This document shows, piece by piece, positions 52,297 to 61,214 of a DNA stretch of 64,000 nt. The number at the start of each line of letters is the position of its first letter. Positions within the stretch are counted from its first letter, which is position 1. The DNA comes from JACRLW01 sp046349595 (GTDB lineage Bacteria; Planctomycetota; UBA1135; UBA2386), in assembly GCA_046349595.1 (NCBI GenBank), contig JAXMCA010000001.1, forward strand, positions 1,984,001 to 2,048,000, given 5' to 3'. The notes under the pieces are model-generated. The model made no database searches. It was not told the origin of the DNA and saw nothing but the letters and a program-made list of their open reading frames with translations. The position numbers and the translations under genes were made by a program.

Positions 52297-54102
52297 TCAA
52301 TGCAGATGAACGTCGTGCGAGGAGCTGAGCCGCGCGACACCGTGCGTGTCCACGACGACACCCTGGAAGAACAGGTCGAGATCGCGGAGCGACGGATCGT
52401 TCGGCACCGTGATCGTCCATGTCGCGGTTCCGGTAGGGAGCGCGAAGCTGGTGATGGGGACGAACCAGGCGGGATCGAGGTGCAGGTGTCGACCGAGCCC
52501 GACGTCGAGATCCGCGGGGTGCAGGGCCATCGACAACGCAAAGCCACCACCCGGTGCACCGCTCATGTCGAAGGTGAGGCTGCCGCCGAGGGCGACGTCG
52601 AAGGGCGTCACCGAGAGCGCATCGGGAAGCCCGAGTGCACCGAGGATCGCGACGAGATCCGGTCGCCGGCCGATCTCACCGGGAACCGCGGTGCCGTGGT
52701 TCCTCAGCAGGCCACGGATCTCCAGCGGGCTCAGGCGACGGCCCAGCTGTCGCTCGGCGACACCCTGCAACGACACGAGGAGACCCGTGGTCAGTGCGGT
52801 TGCAGCCGAGGTTCCGGCGTAGCCCTGTGAATAGGCCTGCAGGACGTCCTGGTTGGGGATCCACAGATCGCCGTAGCCGATCGTCGCGACCTGGCCACCC
52901 CAGCCGTTGCAGTCGATGCGGCTGCCGTAGTTGGAGAACGACGCACGGACCAGAGCGGGTCCGTCGGTGGCGCCCACCAGGATCGCACCCGAGTCGCGGA
53001 AGCCGAGATCGAAGCGATGGGAGAAGCGAGGATCGTCGAGGTCGTTGTCGCCGTTCAGCGCGGCCTCGATCACGACCACACCGAGCGCGGTGCCGGTGAG
53101 GATCACGTCGAAGGGCGCCTGGAAGTACTCGATGGGCACGTAGTCGTCGGGCTTGACGAGGCGAAGGTTGTAGCCGGCGACCAGCGTGATCACGTCACCT
53201 GGGCTCGCTTCGGCGATGGCCGCCGTGATCGCATCCGGCACCCCGCCATTGAGCGACCAGTTCACGAGGCGCGCCGTGGCAAGGTCCGCGAGGCCGGTCA
53301 TGCCGTAGCCGTTGCGCGACGCCACCACGCAACCGATCACGCCGGTGCCGTGGTTCGCCCCTGGTGTGTTCTGCGAAGTCACGCCACCGAGGAACGATGC
53401 GTTGGTCACGCTCTCGAGGTCCTCGTGCTGCGCGAACCAGTCGTCCTCGACGTGGTAGAAGCGCACGGTCTCGCCGCGCGCACCGTAGATCCCGTGGGTC
53501 GCATCGACTCCGAATCCGCTGGGCGCCGGTGCGCGGTAGACCTGATGGCTCGTGAAGTCGGGGGTCGGAGGCGGCAGGTCCTGCGGTGGAGACGGCGCGA
53601 GCCCCGCCAGAACCGGTTCCGGCTCGATGTATGCGGAAGTGATCGCGGCTTCCTCACGCAACGCGGCGACCAGATCCTCGGCGCTGTGGCCCGGCGCGAT
53701 CCGCACGCGCACCCAGCGCGCGAGATGACCGGGGCGTAACTGCCCGGCCGGGAGCCCGGCATCCGCGAGGCGATGCCACCGATCCAGCACCTCGAGCGGG
53801 AGCTTCGCCATCGGCTCGATCCCACCCGCGCGGTACAGGATCGCCGCGACCCGCGAGAGATCGCTCCCGCTCCCCCATTTCAGCGCGCCGCCTGAGGTGA
53901 CGAAGACGCCGGAATCGTCCGCGAACTTGACCAGCACGCTCGGCCGCCCGGAAGGCGCATGGTCCTGTGCGATCGCGGCGGACAAGGTCGCGAGGACGGC
54001 GAGCGGAACACGGAGAGATGGAAGCAAGGCGCGAGCATTCTCGCACGCACGCCGATCCCGTGAAGTCCCGCGCGCGGACACCCCCCCACGTCGCGGTGTC
54101 AT
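52297..54102 (-). CDS. Exported subtilase-like (S8) protein with atypical Asp site and shared C-terminal segment (3 of 3)
   Basis: 601 residues from the ATG at 54102 (a GTG at 54111 is possible). Signal-peptide core PLAVLATLSAAIAQ near 33-46 after a basic head. An inhibitor-like propeptide is followed by a subtilase domain: the His box NHGTGVIGCV has H251, and the Ser box YAGTSAATA has S432. The segment usually carrying the catalytic Asp reads FYHVEDDWFAQHEDL; by analogy to the D-x-E-x-x-W-x-x-x-H-E-D-L subtype the Asp position is H217. Its last about 105 residues begin DVALGGSLTFDM and end LFFQGVVVDTHGVA, like the other two. It is 31 bases from the smc stop and may be co-transcribed. Confidence 0.78.
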   Translation of the reverse strand: MTPRRGGVSARGTSRDRRACENARALLPSLRVPLAVLATLSAAIAQDHAPSGRPSVLVKFADDSGVFVTSGGALKWGSGSDLSRVAAILYRAGGIEPMAKLPLEVLDRWHRLADAGLPAGQLRPGHLARWVRVRIAPGHSAEDLVAALREEAAITSAYIEPEPVLAGLAPSPPQDLPPPTPDFTSHQVYRAPAPSGFGVDATHGIYGARGETVRFYHVEDDWFAQHEDLESVTNASFLGGVTSQNTPGANHGTGVIGCVVASRNGYGMTGLADLATARLVNWSLNGGVPDAITAAIAEASPGDVITLVAGYNLRLVKPDDYVPIEYFQAPFDVILTGTALGVVVIEAALNGDNDLDDPRFSHRFDLGFRDSGAILVGATDGPALVRASFSNYGSRIDCNGWGGQVATIGYGDLWIPNQDVLQAYSQGYAGTSAATALTTGLLVSLQGVAERQLGRRLSPLEIRGLLRNHGTAVPGEIGRRPDLVAILGALGLPDALSVTPFDVALGGSLTFDMSGAPGGGFALSMALHPADLDVGLGRHLHLDPAWFVPITSFALPTGTATWTITVPNDPSLRDLDLFFQGVVVDTHGVARLSSSHDVHLH

Positions 54103-54132
54103 CGCTCCCACGCCGGGACCCAGGAGGCGCCG

Positions 54133-57100
54133 TCAGAAACCGATCGCCTCTTCGCCGGCGATGCGCTGCTTCTGCGCCTTCTCGAAGCCCGGTGCTTCGG
54201 TGAGTTCGTCGACCTCGTCGAGCGCCACCGAGATGCGCGTGGACACGCCGCGCTTCTGCATGGTGATGCCGTAGAGCAGGTCGCACTCGGCCATCGTGCG
54301 CTTGTGGTGCGTCACCACGCAGAACTGGCTCGGCCCCACGAAGTCCCCGAGGACGCGCAGGAATCGCTCGACGTTGGTCTCGTCGAGCGCGGCATCGACC
54401 TCGTCGAGGATGCAGAAGGGCGACGGCTTGACCTTGAAGACCGCGAACAGGATCGCCAGCGCGGTGAGGCTGCGCTCGCCACCGGACAGGAGCGCGATCG
54501 ACTGGAGCTCCTTCCCGGGAGGCTTGGCGACGATCTCGATCCCGGCCTCGAGAGCATCCTCGCCCTCGACCAGGTACATGTCGGCACGTCCGCCCTGGAA
54601 CAACTTGCGGAAGATCTGGCGGAAGTTCTCGCGCGCCGCCTCGAAGGTCTGACCGAAGAGCGCACGGGACTCCGTCTCCATCCGGCGCAGCGCCTCCATC
54701 AGCGACTTACGCGCCTCCGTGAGATCGGCGTAGTCCTGCTCGAGAGTGCCGAGCTTGCGCTCCTCCTCCTCGAGTTCGCGAACCGCATCGACGTTCACGG
54801 CGCCGAGTCGCTCGATCTGCGCCTCGATCACCTGGACCTCGCGACGCGCAGCCTCGACGTCGAACTCGGCCCCCACCCACAGCCGACGCATGCCGACTTC
54901 GGGCGCGACGCTCGCGACCGGCAGGACCGGGCCTTCGAGCACGTCGACGGTTCCGACCGGTGCCGGCGGACCGGCGAGTTCGACGTCGACCAGACCGAAG
55001 CCCTCGATCTCGCCGAGCAATCGCCCGAGTTCGACGCCGGTCTCATCACGCAAGCGGTCCTCGAGCCGCGCGAAACGGTGATCGAGGTCGCCGCGCGAAC
55101 CGCGACAGCGCCCGATATCCTCGCGCAGGTTCTCGCGATTCGCCTCGCAACGCCGCACCGCGTCCTGGCCAGCCTGACGATCCTCGCGCGCCGACGAGAG
55201 TCGCTCCTGCGCCTCGCTCCGCGCCGCTTCACGCTCGGCGATCAGTTCAGCCAGGACCTCGAGTTCAGCCCCGAGACGCTCGGCTTCGGCACGCGCCTTC
55301 TCCGCGCCCTCGCGCGCCGACTCGCGGCGATCCTCGAGTTCGTCGATGGCGTGCTGGAGGTCACGGAGTGTCGCATCGAGCGACGCGATGCGCTGCACCT
55401 CGGCCTCGCGCGAACTCTTCGCCGTGGCCCGCTCGACCTCGTTCTCGTGCTCGAGCGACGCCGCCTCCGTGGCCTGCGCGCGAGCATCCTCGAGGCGACG
55501 TGCGGCCTCGGCCTCCGCCGCCGTCGCGCTGACTTCGCGGCGTTGGATCAACAATTCGCCCAGGATGAGGTCGCCGAGGCGCAACCAGGCACCGAGACGA
55601 TGCCGCTCGACGTCGTCGAATTCGGCGACCACGCCATCGCGCTCGCGCTCGAGGGCGGTGAAGCGCTCTGCGAGACGCAGGCGGTCACTCGATGCGTGCT
55701 GCACGCGATCGCGCACCGTCGCGCGGGCGTCGCCGATTTCGCGTGCCCGACGCAGCAGCTCCTGGGCGCGCTCCTGCGCGCGGCCACGGTCGGCACTCAG
55801 GGCGGCGAGCGCTTCGCGGAGTCCGTCGACCTCTTCGCGCAAGGCACGGATGCGCGCGCGCCGCACGACCAGACCTCCCAGCATCTCCTCCTCGGAGCTG
55901 CCGCCCTCCAGCTTCGGACCGCACAGGATCCGACCATCGAGCGTGACGAAGCACAGATCGGTGCGTCGCGGATCGGCCTGCGTGAGATCATCGATCAGGC
56001 ACACGCCGCGGAGCAGCCACTGCACCATCGGCCACGCCTCCGCCTTGCAGCGGACGCGCTTGTAGAGGTAGTCCGTCCCTGCCGGCAACGTGAACAGGGA
56101 GGCGTGGACCAGGCGGTCGCCGAACTCCTTCGCCACGAGCAGAGTGGCCCGTCCCTTGTTCTCACGCGCGAGCAGTTCGAGCATCGCCTCGGCGTGCGCG
56201 CGCGATTCGACCACCAGCGCCTGCGCCGCGCCTCCGAGCGCCGACTGCAACGCCCGACTGTGTTCGAGATCGGCCTCGATGAAGTCGAGGAGACGGCCGC
56301 GCAGACCCTCGGGCCGGATCTCGAGCAGGTGACGCGCTCCCGCGTCGAATCCTTCGAGGTGCTCCTCCATGCCTTCGAGCACTTCGAGGCGGCTGCCGGT
56401 CGACGCGAGCTTCTCGCGCAACTCGGCTTCCCGGCGTGCCAGTTCGCCGGCCTGTTGGTCAGCGGAACCGACCTCGGCCACGACGCGCGACTCCTCACCC
56501 TCGAGCCAGGTCATGCGCTGCTCGAGATCCTCGATCACGCGCCCGACATCGGCGAGTTCGACGGCGCGCGCACCGAGTTCGACGTCGATCGCGCCCTTCC
56601 GTTCACCGAGCCGCAGCTTGCGCGCCGCGAGTCCGCGCAAGGTCGCCTTCTCGTCGTGGGCCTGATTGCGATGACGGGTCCGTTCGTGCAGCAGGTCGAG
56701 AAGCTCCGCGCGACGGGACTCGCGCGCGGTCTCGATCTCGCGGACGCGTTCGCGCGCCGCGGACACCGCGGCACGCCGCAGCTCGGCCTCCTTGCCGAGT
56801 TCGACGAGCTTCGCCTCGACGTCGATCAGGGCCTGCCGGGACTGCGCCAAGGCATCCTGGCGCTCCACCTGCTGCTGCCGGAGAGTGCCGGCGCGCGCGG
56901 CGGATGTCTCCGCGTCACCGTCGAGTTCGCGCGCGCGCTGCTGTGCCGCGAGCACGCGGTGCTGCGTGGACTCGAGCCGCGAAGACGACTCGCGAACCCG
57001 ATCCTGGGCCTCGGCAAGGGCTCGCTCCCCGTCGCGGATGCGTGCCTCGACCTCTCCGAGACCGCCGCGCGCGGATTCGAGTTCCGTCACGGCATTCGAG

Positions 57101-57870
57101 AACGCGTCCTCGAGCGCGCCGAGTCGCTCCTCCGCGGCTTGCTGCTCGACGCGGATCCGTCCTGCATCGACGACCGTGACGGCGCTGCGCTGGTCGCGCA
57201 GCTCATCCTTCAACTCGCGCCAACGCCGCGCCTTGCCGGCCTGGATCTTCAGGCTGCGGATTCGCCGCTCGCGCTCGTCGAGCAGATCCTTGACGCGTGC
57301 GAGATTCTGTTCGGTCCGCTCGAGCTTCCGCAGCGACTCGCGCTTCTGGATCTTGAAGCGGCTGATGCCAGCCGCCTCCTCGAAGATCGCACGACGGCTC
57401 TCGGGATCGGCCGACAACACGGCGTCGATGCGCCCCTGCTCCATCACCGAGTAGGCACCGACTCCGAGTCCGGTGTCCATCAGACGATCCCGCACGTCCT
57501 TGAGGCGGACGATCTCGCCGTCGAGCAGGTAGTGCGATTCCTTCTCGCGGTTCAGCCGCCGGCCGACGACGACCTCGCGCCGATGCTCGACCCCGTCCTC
57601 GTGGCGATCGGCTTCTTCGAGCACGATCGAGACCTCGGCCTGCTCCAGAGCCTCGCGCCCTTCGGCGCCCTTGAAGATGACATCGGTCATCTCGTCGCCG
57701 CGCAAGCTCTTGGCGCGCTGGTCGCCGAGCACCCACTTCATCGCGTCGACGACGTTGGACTTGCCGCAGCCGTTGGGGCCGACGATGCCGGTGAGATTGG
57801 CGTCGAAGTCGAAGACGGTCTTGTCCGCGAAGGACTTGAAGCCCTGCACGATCAGGCGCTTGAGCCGCAT
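54133..57870 (-). CDS. smc: Chromosome segregation protein SMC
   Basis: 1245 residues from the ATG at 57870; the 25 residues of the longer frame are not conserved. Walker A GPNGCGKSN at 31-39, the first-half string YSVMEQGRIDAVLSADPE, two long coiled coils (about 170-500 and 690-1010), a hinge (about 520-680), the ABC signature LLSGGERSLTALA and Walker B CILDEVDAALDETN near the C-terminus. SMC with ScpAB compacts the chromosome; scpA and scpB are not in view. The ATP-cone gene ends 1 base before its start. Slightly longer than typical SMC (about 1180). Confidence 0.96.
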   Translation of the reverse strand: MRLKRLIVQGFKSFADKTVFDFDANLTGIVGPNGCGKSNVVDAMKWVLGDQRAKSLRGDEMTDVIFKGAEGREALEQAEVSIVLEEADRHEDGVEHRREVVVGRRLNREKESHYLLDGEIVRLKDVRDRLMDTGLGVGAYSVMEQGRIDAVLSADPESRRAIFEEAAGISRFKIQKRESLRKLERTEQNLARVKDLLDERERRIRSLKIQAGKARRWRELKDELRDQRSAVTVVDAGRIRVEQQAAEERLGALEDAFSNAVTELESARGGLGEVEARIRDGERALAEAQDRVRESSSRLESTQHRVLAAQQRARELDGDAETSAARAGTLRQQQVERQDALAQSRQALIDVEAKLVELGKEAELRRAAVSAARERVREIETARESRRAELLDLLHERTRHRNQAHDEKATLRGLAARKLRLGERKGAIDVELGARAVELADVGRVIEDLEQRMTWLEGEESRVVAEVGSADQQAGELARREAELREKLASTGSRLEVLEGMEEHLEGFDAGARHLLEIRPEGLRGRLLDFIEADLEHSRALQSALGGAAQALVVESRAHAEAMLELLARENKGRATLLVAKEFGDRLVHASLFTLPAGTDYLYKRVRCKAEAWPMVQWLLRGVCLIDDLTQADPRRTDLCFVTLDGRILCGPKLEGGSSEEEMLGGLVVRRARIRALREEVDGLREALAALSADRGRAQERAQELLRRAREIGDARATVRDRVQHASSDRLRLAERFTALERERDGVVAEFDDVERHRLGAWLRLGDLILGELLIQRREVSATAAEAEAARRLEDARAQATEAASLEHENEVERATAKSSREAEVQRIASLDATLRDLQHAIDELEDRRESAREGAEKARAEAERLGAELEVLAELIAEREAARSEAQERLSSAREDRQAGQDAVRRCEANRENLREDIGRCRGSRGDLDHRFARLEDRLRDETGVELGRLLGEIEGFGLVDVELAGPPAPVGTVDVLEGPVLPVASVAPEVGMRRLWVGAEFDVEAARREVQVIEAQIERLGAVNVDAVRELEEEERKLGTLEQDYADLTEARKSLMEALRRMETESRALFGQTFEAARENFRQIFRKLFQGGRADMYLVEGEDALEAGIEIVAKPPGKELQSIALLSGGERSLTALAILFAVFKVKPSPFCILDEVDAALDETNVERFLRVLGDFVGPSQFCVVTHHKRTMAECDLLYGITMQKRGVSTRISVALDEVDELTEAPGFEKAQKQRIAGEEAIGF

Positions 57871-57871
57871 G

Positions 57872-58294
57872 TCAGTTCCGTTCGTGAGGGGCCGGCATGC
57901 CGGTGAAGGAGTGGAGTGACTCTCGCGAGTCGCCGGAGCGCTCATCGCGATCGACGCCGGACCGGGATTGCAACGCGAACTTCATGGTCGACTTGCTTCG
58001 CGCGGCCTCGACGAAACACGCAGCGGCGCGCGAGCGACCGCTTGCGAACAACGCGCGGGAGACACCCTGCGCGAGTTCGCCGCTCGTCACCATCCGAGTT
58101 TCCGCGCGAAGCGATGTCGCGTGACGTGCGGCGACGTCGCGAAGCACGGCCGAAGCCAATTCGAGCGCGTCCGTTCCATCGCACTCGCCCGCAGAGACGA
58201 GTGCGAGATGGATCGATCGCGCGAGCTTCGTCGCACGCAACCACTCGCGTCGCCCGTCACGTTTCTGGATCAGGAAAGCCGCGTTCCGCTTCAT
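57872..58294 (-). CDS. Small ATP-cone-like protein
   Basis: 140 residues from the ATG at 58294. The N-terminal 100 residues resemble an ATP-cone: LIQKRDGRREWLRATKLARSIHLAL, then a helix, MVTSGELAQGVSRALF and a final ARSK. ATP-cones bind ATP/dATP in NrdR and class I reductases. There is no zinc ribbon or other domain; the tail (about 105-140) is polar with Arg, Ser and Asp. Its start lies 38 bases inside nrdR, so it is translated with it. A role as partner or competitor of NrdR is possible. ATP-cone assignment is by motif only. Confidence 0.58.
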   Translation of the reverse strand: MKRNAAFLIQKRDGRREWLRATKLARSIHLALVSAGECDGTDALELASAVLRDVAARHATSLRAETRMVTSGELAQGVSRALFASGRSRAAACFVEAARSKSTMKFALQSRSGVDRDERSGDSRESLHSFTGMPAPHERN

Positions 58295-58796
58295 GGATCC
58301 CCCTCCGGTTGTCGTCGCTCGTGGTCGTCCTCGCGCGTCCTGACCGATGCGCGAGGATGGGTTCCAACTCGACGAGGAACTCGTGCGCGTCCTTGAACTC
58401 ACGATACACGGACGCGAACCGCACATAGGCGACCTGATCGAGGCCCCGCAGGCGCTCCATGATCAGTTCACCGATCACCTTGGTCGGCACTTCGTTGTCG
58501 AAGGCCTCGAGACACTGACGCTCGACCGACTCGACGATCTCGTCGAGCTGCTCCATCGCGATCGGTCGCTTCTCGCAGGCCTTGAGCAGGCCACCGAGGA
58601 TCTTGCCGCGGTCGAACTCGACGCGATCACCATTCTTCTTCACGACGCGAAGGCCCGTGCCCTCGACGCGCTCGTAGGTGGTGAAGCGCCTCCCGCACTT
58701 GGAGCACCCTCGACGGCGCCGGATCGCGAAGCCGTCGGCACTGGCCCGCGAGTCGATCACGCGGTCGTCGTCGTTTCGGCAGTAGGGACAGCGCAT
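58257..58796 (-). CDS. nrdR: Transcriptional repressor NrdR
   Basis: 179 residues from the ATG at 58796; the 27 residues of the longer frame are Arg/Ser-rich. NrdR represses ribonucleotide reductase genes in response to ATP/dATP. A zinc ribbon with C3, C6, C31 and C34 precedes the ATP-cone (about 49-139), which begins VVKKNGDRVEFDRGKI and ends VAYVRFASVYREF. The tail beyond about 150 (RTTTSDDNRRGIHEAERG) is longer than usual and encodes the region overlapping the next gene. A consensus promoter with an inverted repeat in its spacer lies upstream. Confidence 0.95.
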   Translation of the reverse strand: MRCPYCRNDDDRVIDSRASADGFAIRRRRGCSKCGRRFTTYERVEGTGLRVVKKNGDRVEFDRGKILGGLLKACEKRPIAMEQLDEIVESVERQCLEAFDNEVPTKVIGELIMERLRGLDQVAYVRFASVYREFKDAHEFLVELEPILAHRSGRARTTTSDDNRRGIHEAERGFPDPET

Positions 58797-58864
58797 GGCA
58801 GCGGCGAGGGACCCCGCACGGGCGAGCCGACCCGGCACGCCGCCAGTGCTTGCGGAGCGCGGGG

Positions 58865-58893
58865 ATCCTCGCCCCAACCGATTGGGCTGTCAA
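58865..58893 (-). promoter_or_regulatory. Candidate promoter of nrdR with an inverted repeat in its spacer
   Basis: On the minus strand TTGACA (58893-58888), 17 bases, then GAGGAT (58870-58865). Inside the spacer is the inverted repeat CCCAA-CCGA-TTGGG (58873-58886), which could be an operator. The -10 matches only at A2 and T6. The leader to the nrdR ATG would be about 62 bases. Confidence 0.45.
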
Positions 58894-58934
58894 GACTTGC
58901 TCGCGGGCCTCCGACGCGACTCCCGGGCCGTCGG

Positions 58935-60365
58935 TCAGGGTCGGGGAACGAGGCGGAATCCTTCGAAGCCGGCGACGTGGACCGGTTCGAAACGGAACCG
59001 CTCGCGAAGCACCTCGAGCACCAGCGGACCAGCCTGCCCGGGATCGACCGGCTTCTCGAGTTCCGCGACCGCGCTCGCGGACATCAACAGGATCCGACCG
59101 GATGACGCCTTCTGGCCGAGGTAGCCCCCGGTCAGGAACGCCGCGTTGTCGCGCACGAGGGTGCCATGGAACCCCTTGGCATCGAAGGCATCCCAGTAGT
59201 CCTCCGTGGGCCGCAATCCCGGGAAGTCGACGTAGATGGTCTCGAAGTCGATCGGTGCCGCGGGCAACAGGAACGGTCGCTCCCCGGCGAGTTCGCGGAT
59301 TCCCTGGGCGATCGCCCCGGTCGGATGCTGGTCGTGGTTGCGAATCTCGCTGATCGCCAGGACCGCCGCGAGCAGGATCGACAGGGAACCGAAGCGCCGT
59401 CCCAAGGCGGTGAGGGTCAGGGCCACGAAGGGCAGTGCGAGCGGCAGGCTGTAGGCGCCGCGCTCGCCGAAGTCGCCGAGCATCAGGTAGGAGAGCAGCC
59501 CGTAGGCGATCACACCGACACCGGTGGCCGCCGCGGCGGATCGCGACGGCGCGCGCCGGATCGCGAGCCAGAAGATCGAGAAGGGCAGGAAGGGAAGCAC
59601 CACCTCCTGCCACAGGGCTCCGGCGATCATCTCCGGATGCGCGAGATGCGCCTTCGCGTGCACGAGGAAGAACTCGAAACTCGCCCCCTCCTGCTCCACC
59701 AATCCGAGCAGGACGGCCGCCTTGCGTGCTAGCACGCAGCCGATCGCGGCGACCACGAAAGAGATTCCCCCGAGCCCCAGGAGCCTCGACCACGACCGGG
59801 TGGGGTCGAGGATCCTCGCGAGTGCGACCGCCAGGGGTAGGTCGATCGTGGTCAGGAACGCACCGGTCGAATGCAGGGCGTAGGCGGCGACGATCGCCGC
59901 CCCCGCGGCGGCGGCAGAGCCCACGGATGGCCTGCGCGCGAACCAGGCGCTCGCGAGAGCGGCGAGTCCGGCGCCGAGGAAGAAGACCCCGTGTCGCTCG
60001 AGGACCGTGGCGAAGAAAAAGACCCCGGGACACAGGGCGACGCCCGCCGCGACCAAGAATCCATCGCGCCGCGACCCACCGAGCACCCGCAAGGCCGCAT
60101 GCATCAGCGCTACACCCACCGCCGTGCAGGCCGCGCACGCAGCGACCGCCGCCTGATAGAGCGACATGCCGAAGGACTCGCCGACGCGGATCAGGACGTA
60201 GGCGACCGGCTTGAAGGCGAGGTGCATCTCCGAGCGCAGGTCGCCCGACGAGAGACGCCGGAGCAGGACCCAGCCGTCCACACCGTAGACGGTCCGCTGC
60301 GCGAAGAGCGTGAACAACGCGAGCGCGACGACGAACACGAAGAAGGAGTCGAGGGCCCGACGCAC
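58935..60365 (-). CDS. Polytopic membrane protein of unknown function
   Basis: 476 residues with about eleven hydrophobic helices and a soluble C-terminal part (about 380-476). No motif recognised. The early loop VYGVDGWVLLRRLSSGDLRSEMHLAFKPVAYVLIRVG resembles the first periplasmic loop of GT39/GT83-like or DUF2142-type membrane glycosyltransferases, but no clear catalytic Asp is in the usual place. It may take part in polysaccharide or lipid modification. It is a separate unit from nrdR, which lies downstream, and diverges from the methyltransferase gene. Confidence 0.58.
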   Translation of the reverse strand: MRRALDSFFVFVVALALFTLFAQRTVYGVDGWVLLRRLSSGDLRSEMHLAFKPVAYVLIRVGESFGMSLYQAAVAACAACTAVGVALMHAALRVLGGSRRDGFLVAAGVALCPGVFFFATVLERHGVFFLGAGLAALASAWFARRPSVGSAAAAGAAIVAAYALHSTGAFLTTIDLPLAVALARILDPTRSWSRLLGLGGISFVVAAIGCVLARKAAVLLGLVEQEGASFEFFLVHAKAHLAHPEMIAGALWQEVVLPFLPFSIFWLAIRRAPSRSAAAATGVGVIAYGLLSYLMLGDFGERGAYSLPLALPFVALTLTALGRRFGSLSILLAAVLAISEIRNHDQHPTGAIAQGIRELAGERPFLLPAAPIDFETIYVDFPGLRPTEDYWDAFDAKGFHGTLVRDNAAFLTGGYLGQKASSGRILLMSASAVAELEKPVDPGQAGPLVLEVLRERFRFEPVHVAGFEGFRLVPRP

Positions 60366-60461
60366 GGGGCGAAGCGGACGCGGTCGGCGTCATCGATGCA
60401 AGATCACGCTCCGGAGTGGAGCTAAGCTTCGCTCGCCGATGCTGTGCATTTCGAGCCGACG

Positions 60462-61214
60462 ATGAGAGAGTGTGTCCACGAGGAGTACCGCTCTCGCGCG
60501 AGGGACCACTGGTGGTTCCGGGCACGTCGGAGCATCTTCGATACCTTCCTCGATCCGATCGCTCCGGTCGGCGCAGGTGCCCGGATCCTCGACATCGGGC
60601 CGGGATCGGGCGTCAACCTCCCGGTGCTCGCTCCGCGGGGACGAGTCACCGTCGTGGACTTCGACCGGGACTCGCTGGCCGCCTGCGCCGCACAGGGAGC
60701 GGATCCCGTGCGATGCGATGCGACCGCGTTGCCGTGGACGGATGCATCCTTCGATCTGGTGTGCGCGCTGGATGTCCTCGAGCACCTCGACGAGGACCGC
60801 CCGGCCCTCGCGGAGATGAACCGACTCGTCACTCCGCGCGGCCGCTTGCTCCTCACGGTCCCTGCGCTGCGGGTCCTGTGGGGACGACAGGACGTGCTCG
60901 CGGAGCACCGTCGGCGGTACCGCCGTCGCGAGTTGCGCGACCTGCTGCACGAATCCGGCTTCGTGATCGAGCGGATGACCTACTTCAACACCCTGCTGTT
61001 CCCCGCGATCCTCCTCGCACGGATCGCGATGCGGCCCTGGCTGGGAAGGACCGTCGCCGCGGGAAGGTCCGACTTGTCGGTGCGCGCTCCCTTCGGGGCG
61101 GATGCGCTGCTCGAACGCGTGTTCGCTGCCGAACGCCATTGGCTCGCCCGTCACGACCTGCCGATCGGCGTTTCGCTGCTCGCACTCGCCCGACGGAAGG
61201 ACCCCTCCGCGTGA
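60462..61214 (+). CDS. Class I SAM-dependent methyltransferase
   Basis: 250 residues from the ATG at 60462; a GTG at 60444 is the alternative. AdoMet loop ILDIGPGSGVNLPVL (about 42-56), then VDFD and the post-I motif DLVCALDVLEHLDED. The N-terminal EYRSRARDHWWFRARR matches methyltransferases of polysaccharide or lipid clusters. The C-terminal part has a hydrophobic stretch (NTLLFPAILLARIAM) that could associate with membrane. Stop overlaps the next gene by GTGA. Target unknown; sugar or lipid-carrier methylation is likely. Confidence 0.82.
   Translation: MRECVHEEYRSRARDHWWFRARRSIFDTFLDPIAPVGAGARILDIGPGSGVNLPVLAPRGRVTVVDFDRDSLAACAAQGADPVRCDATALPWTDASFDLVCALDVLEHLDEDRPALAEMNRLVTPRGRLLLTVPALRVLWGRQDVLAEHRRRYRRRELRDLLHESGFVIERMTYFNTLLFPAILLARIAMRPWLGRTVAAGRSDLSVRAPFGADALLERVFAAERHWLARHDLPIGVSLLALARRKDPSA

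Noticed and set aside
54304..57906. 1200-residue plus-strand open frame
   Set aside because: Exact antisense of smc; no motif or ribosome-binding site.
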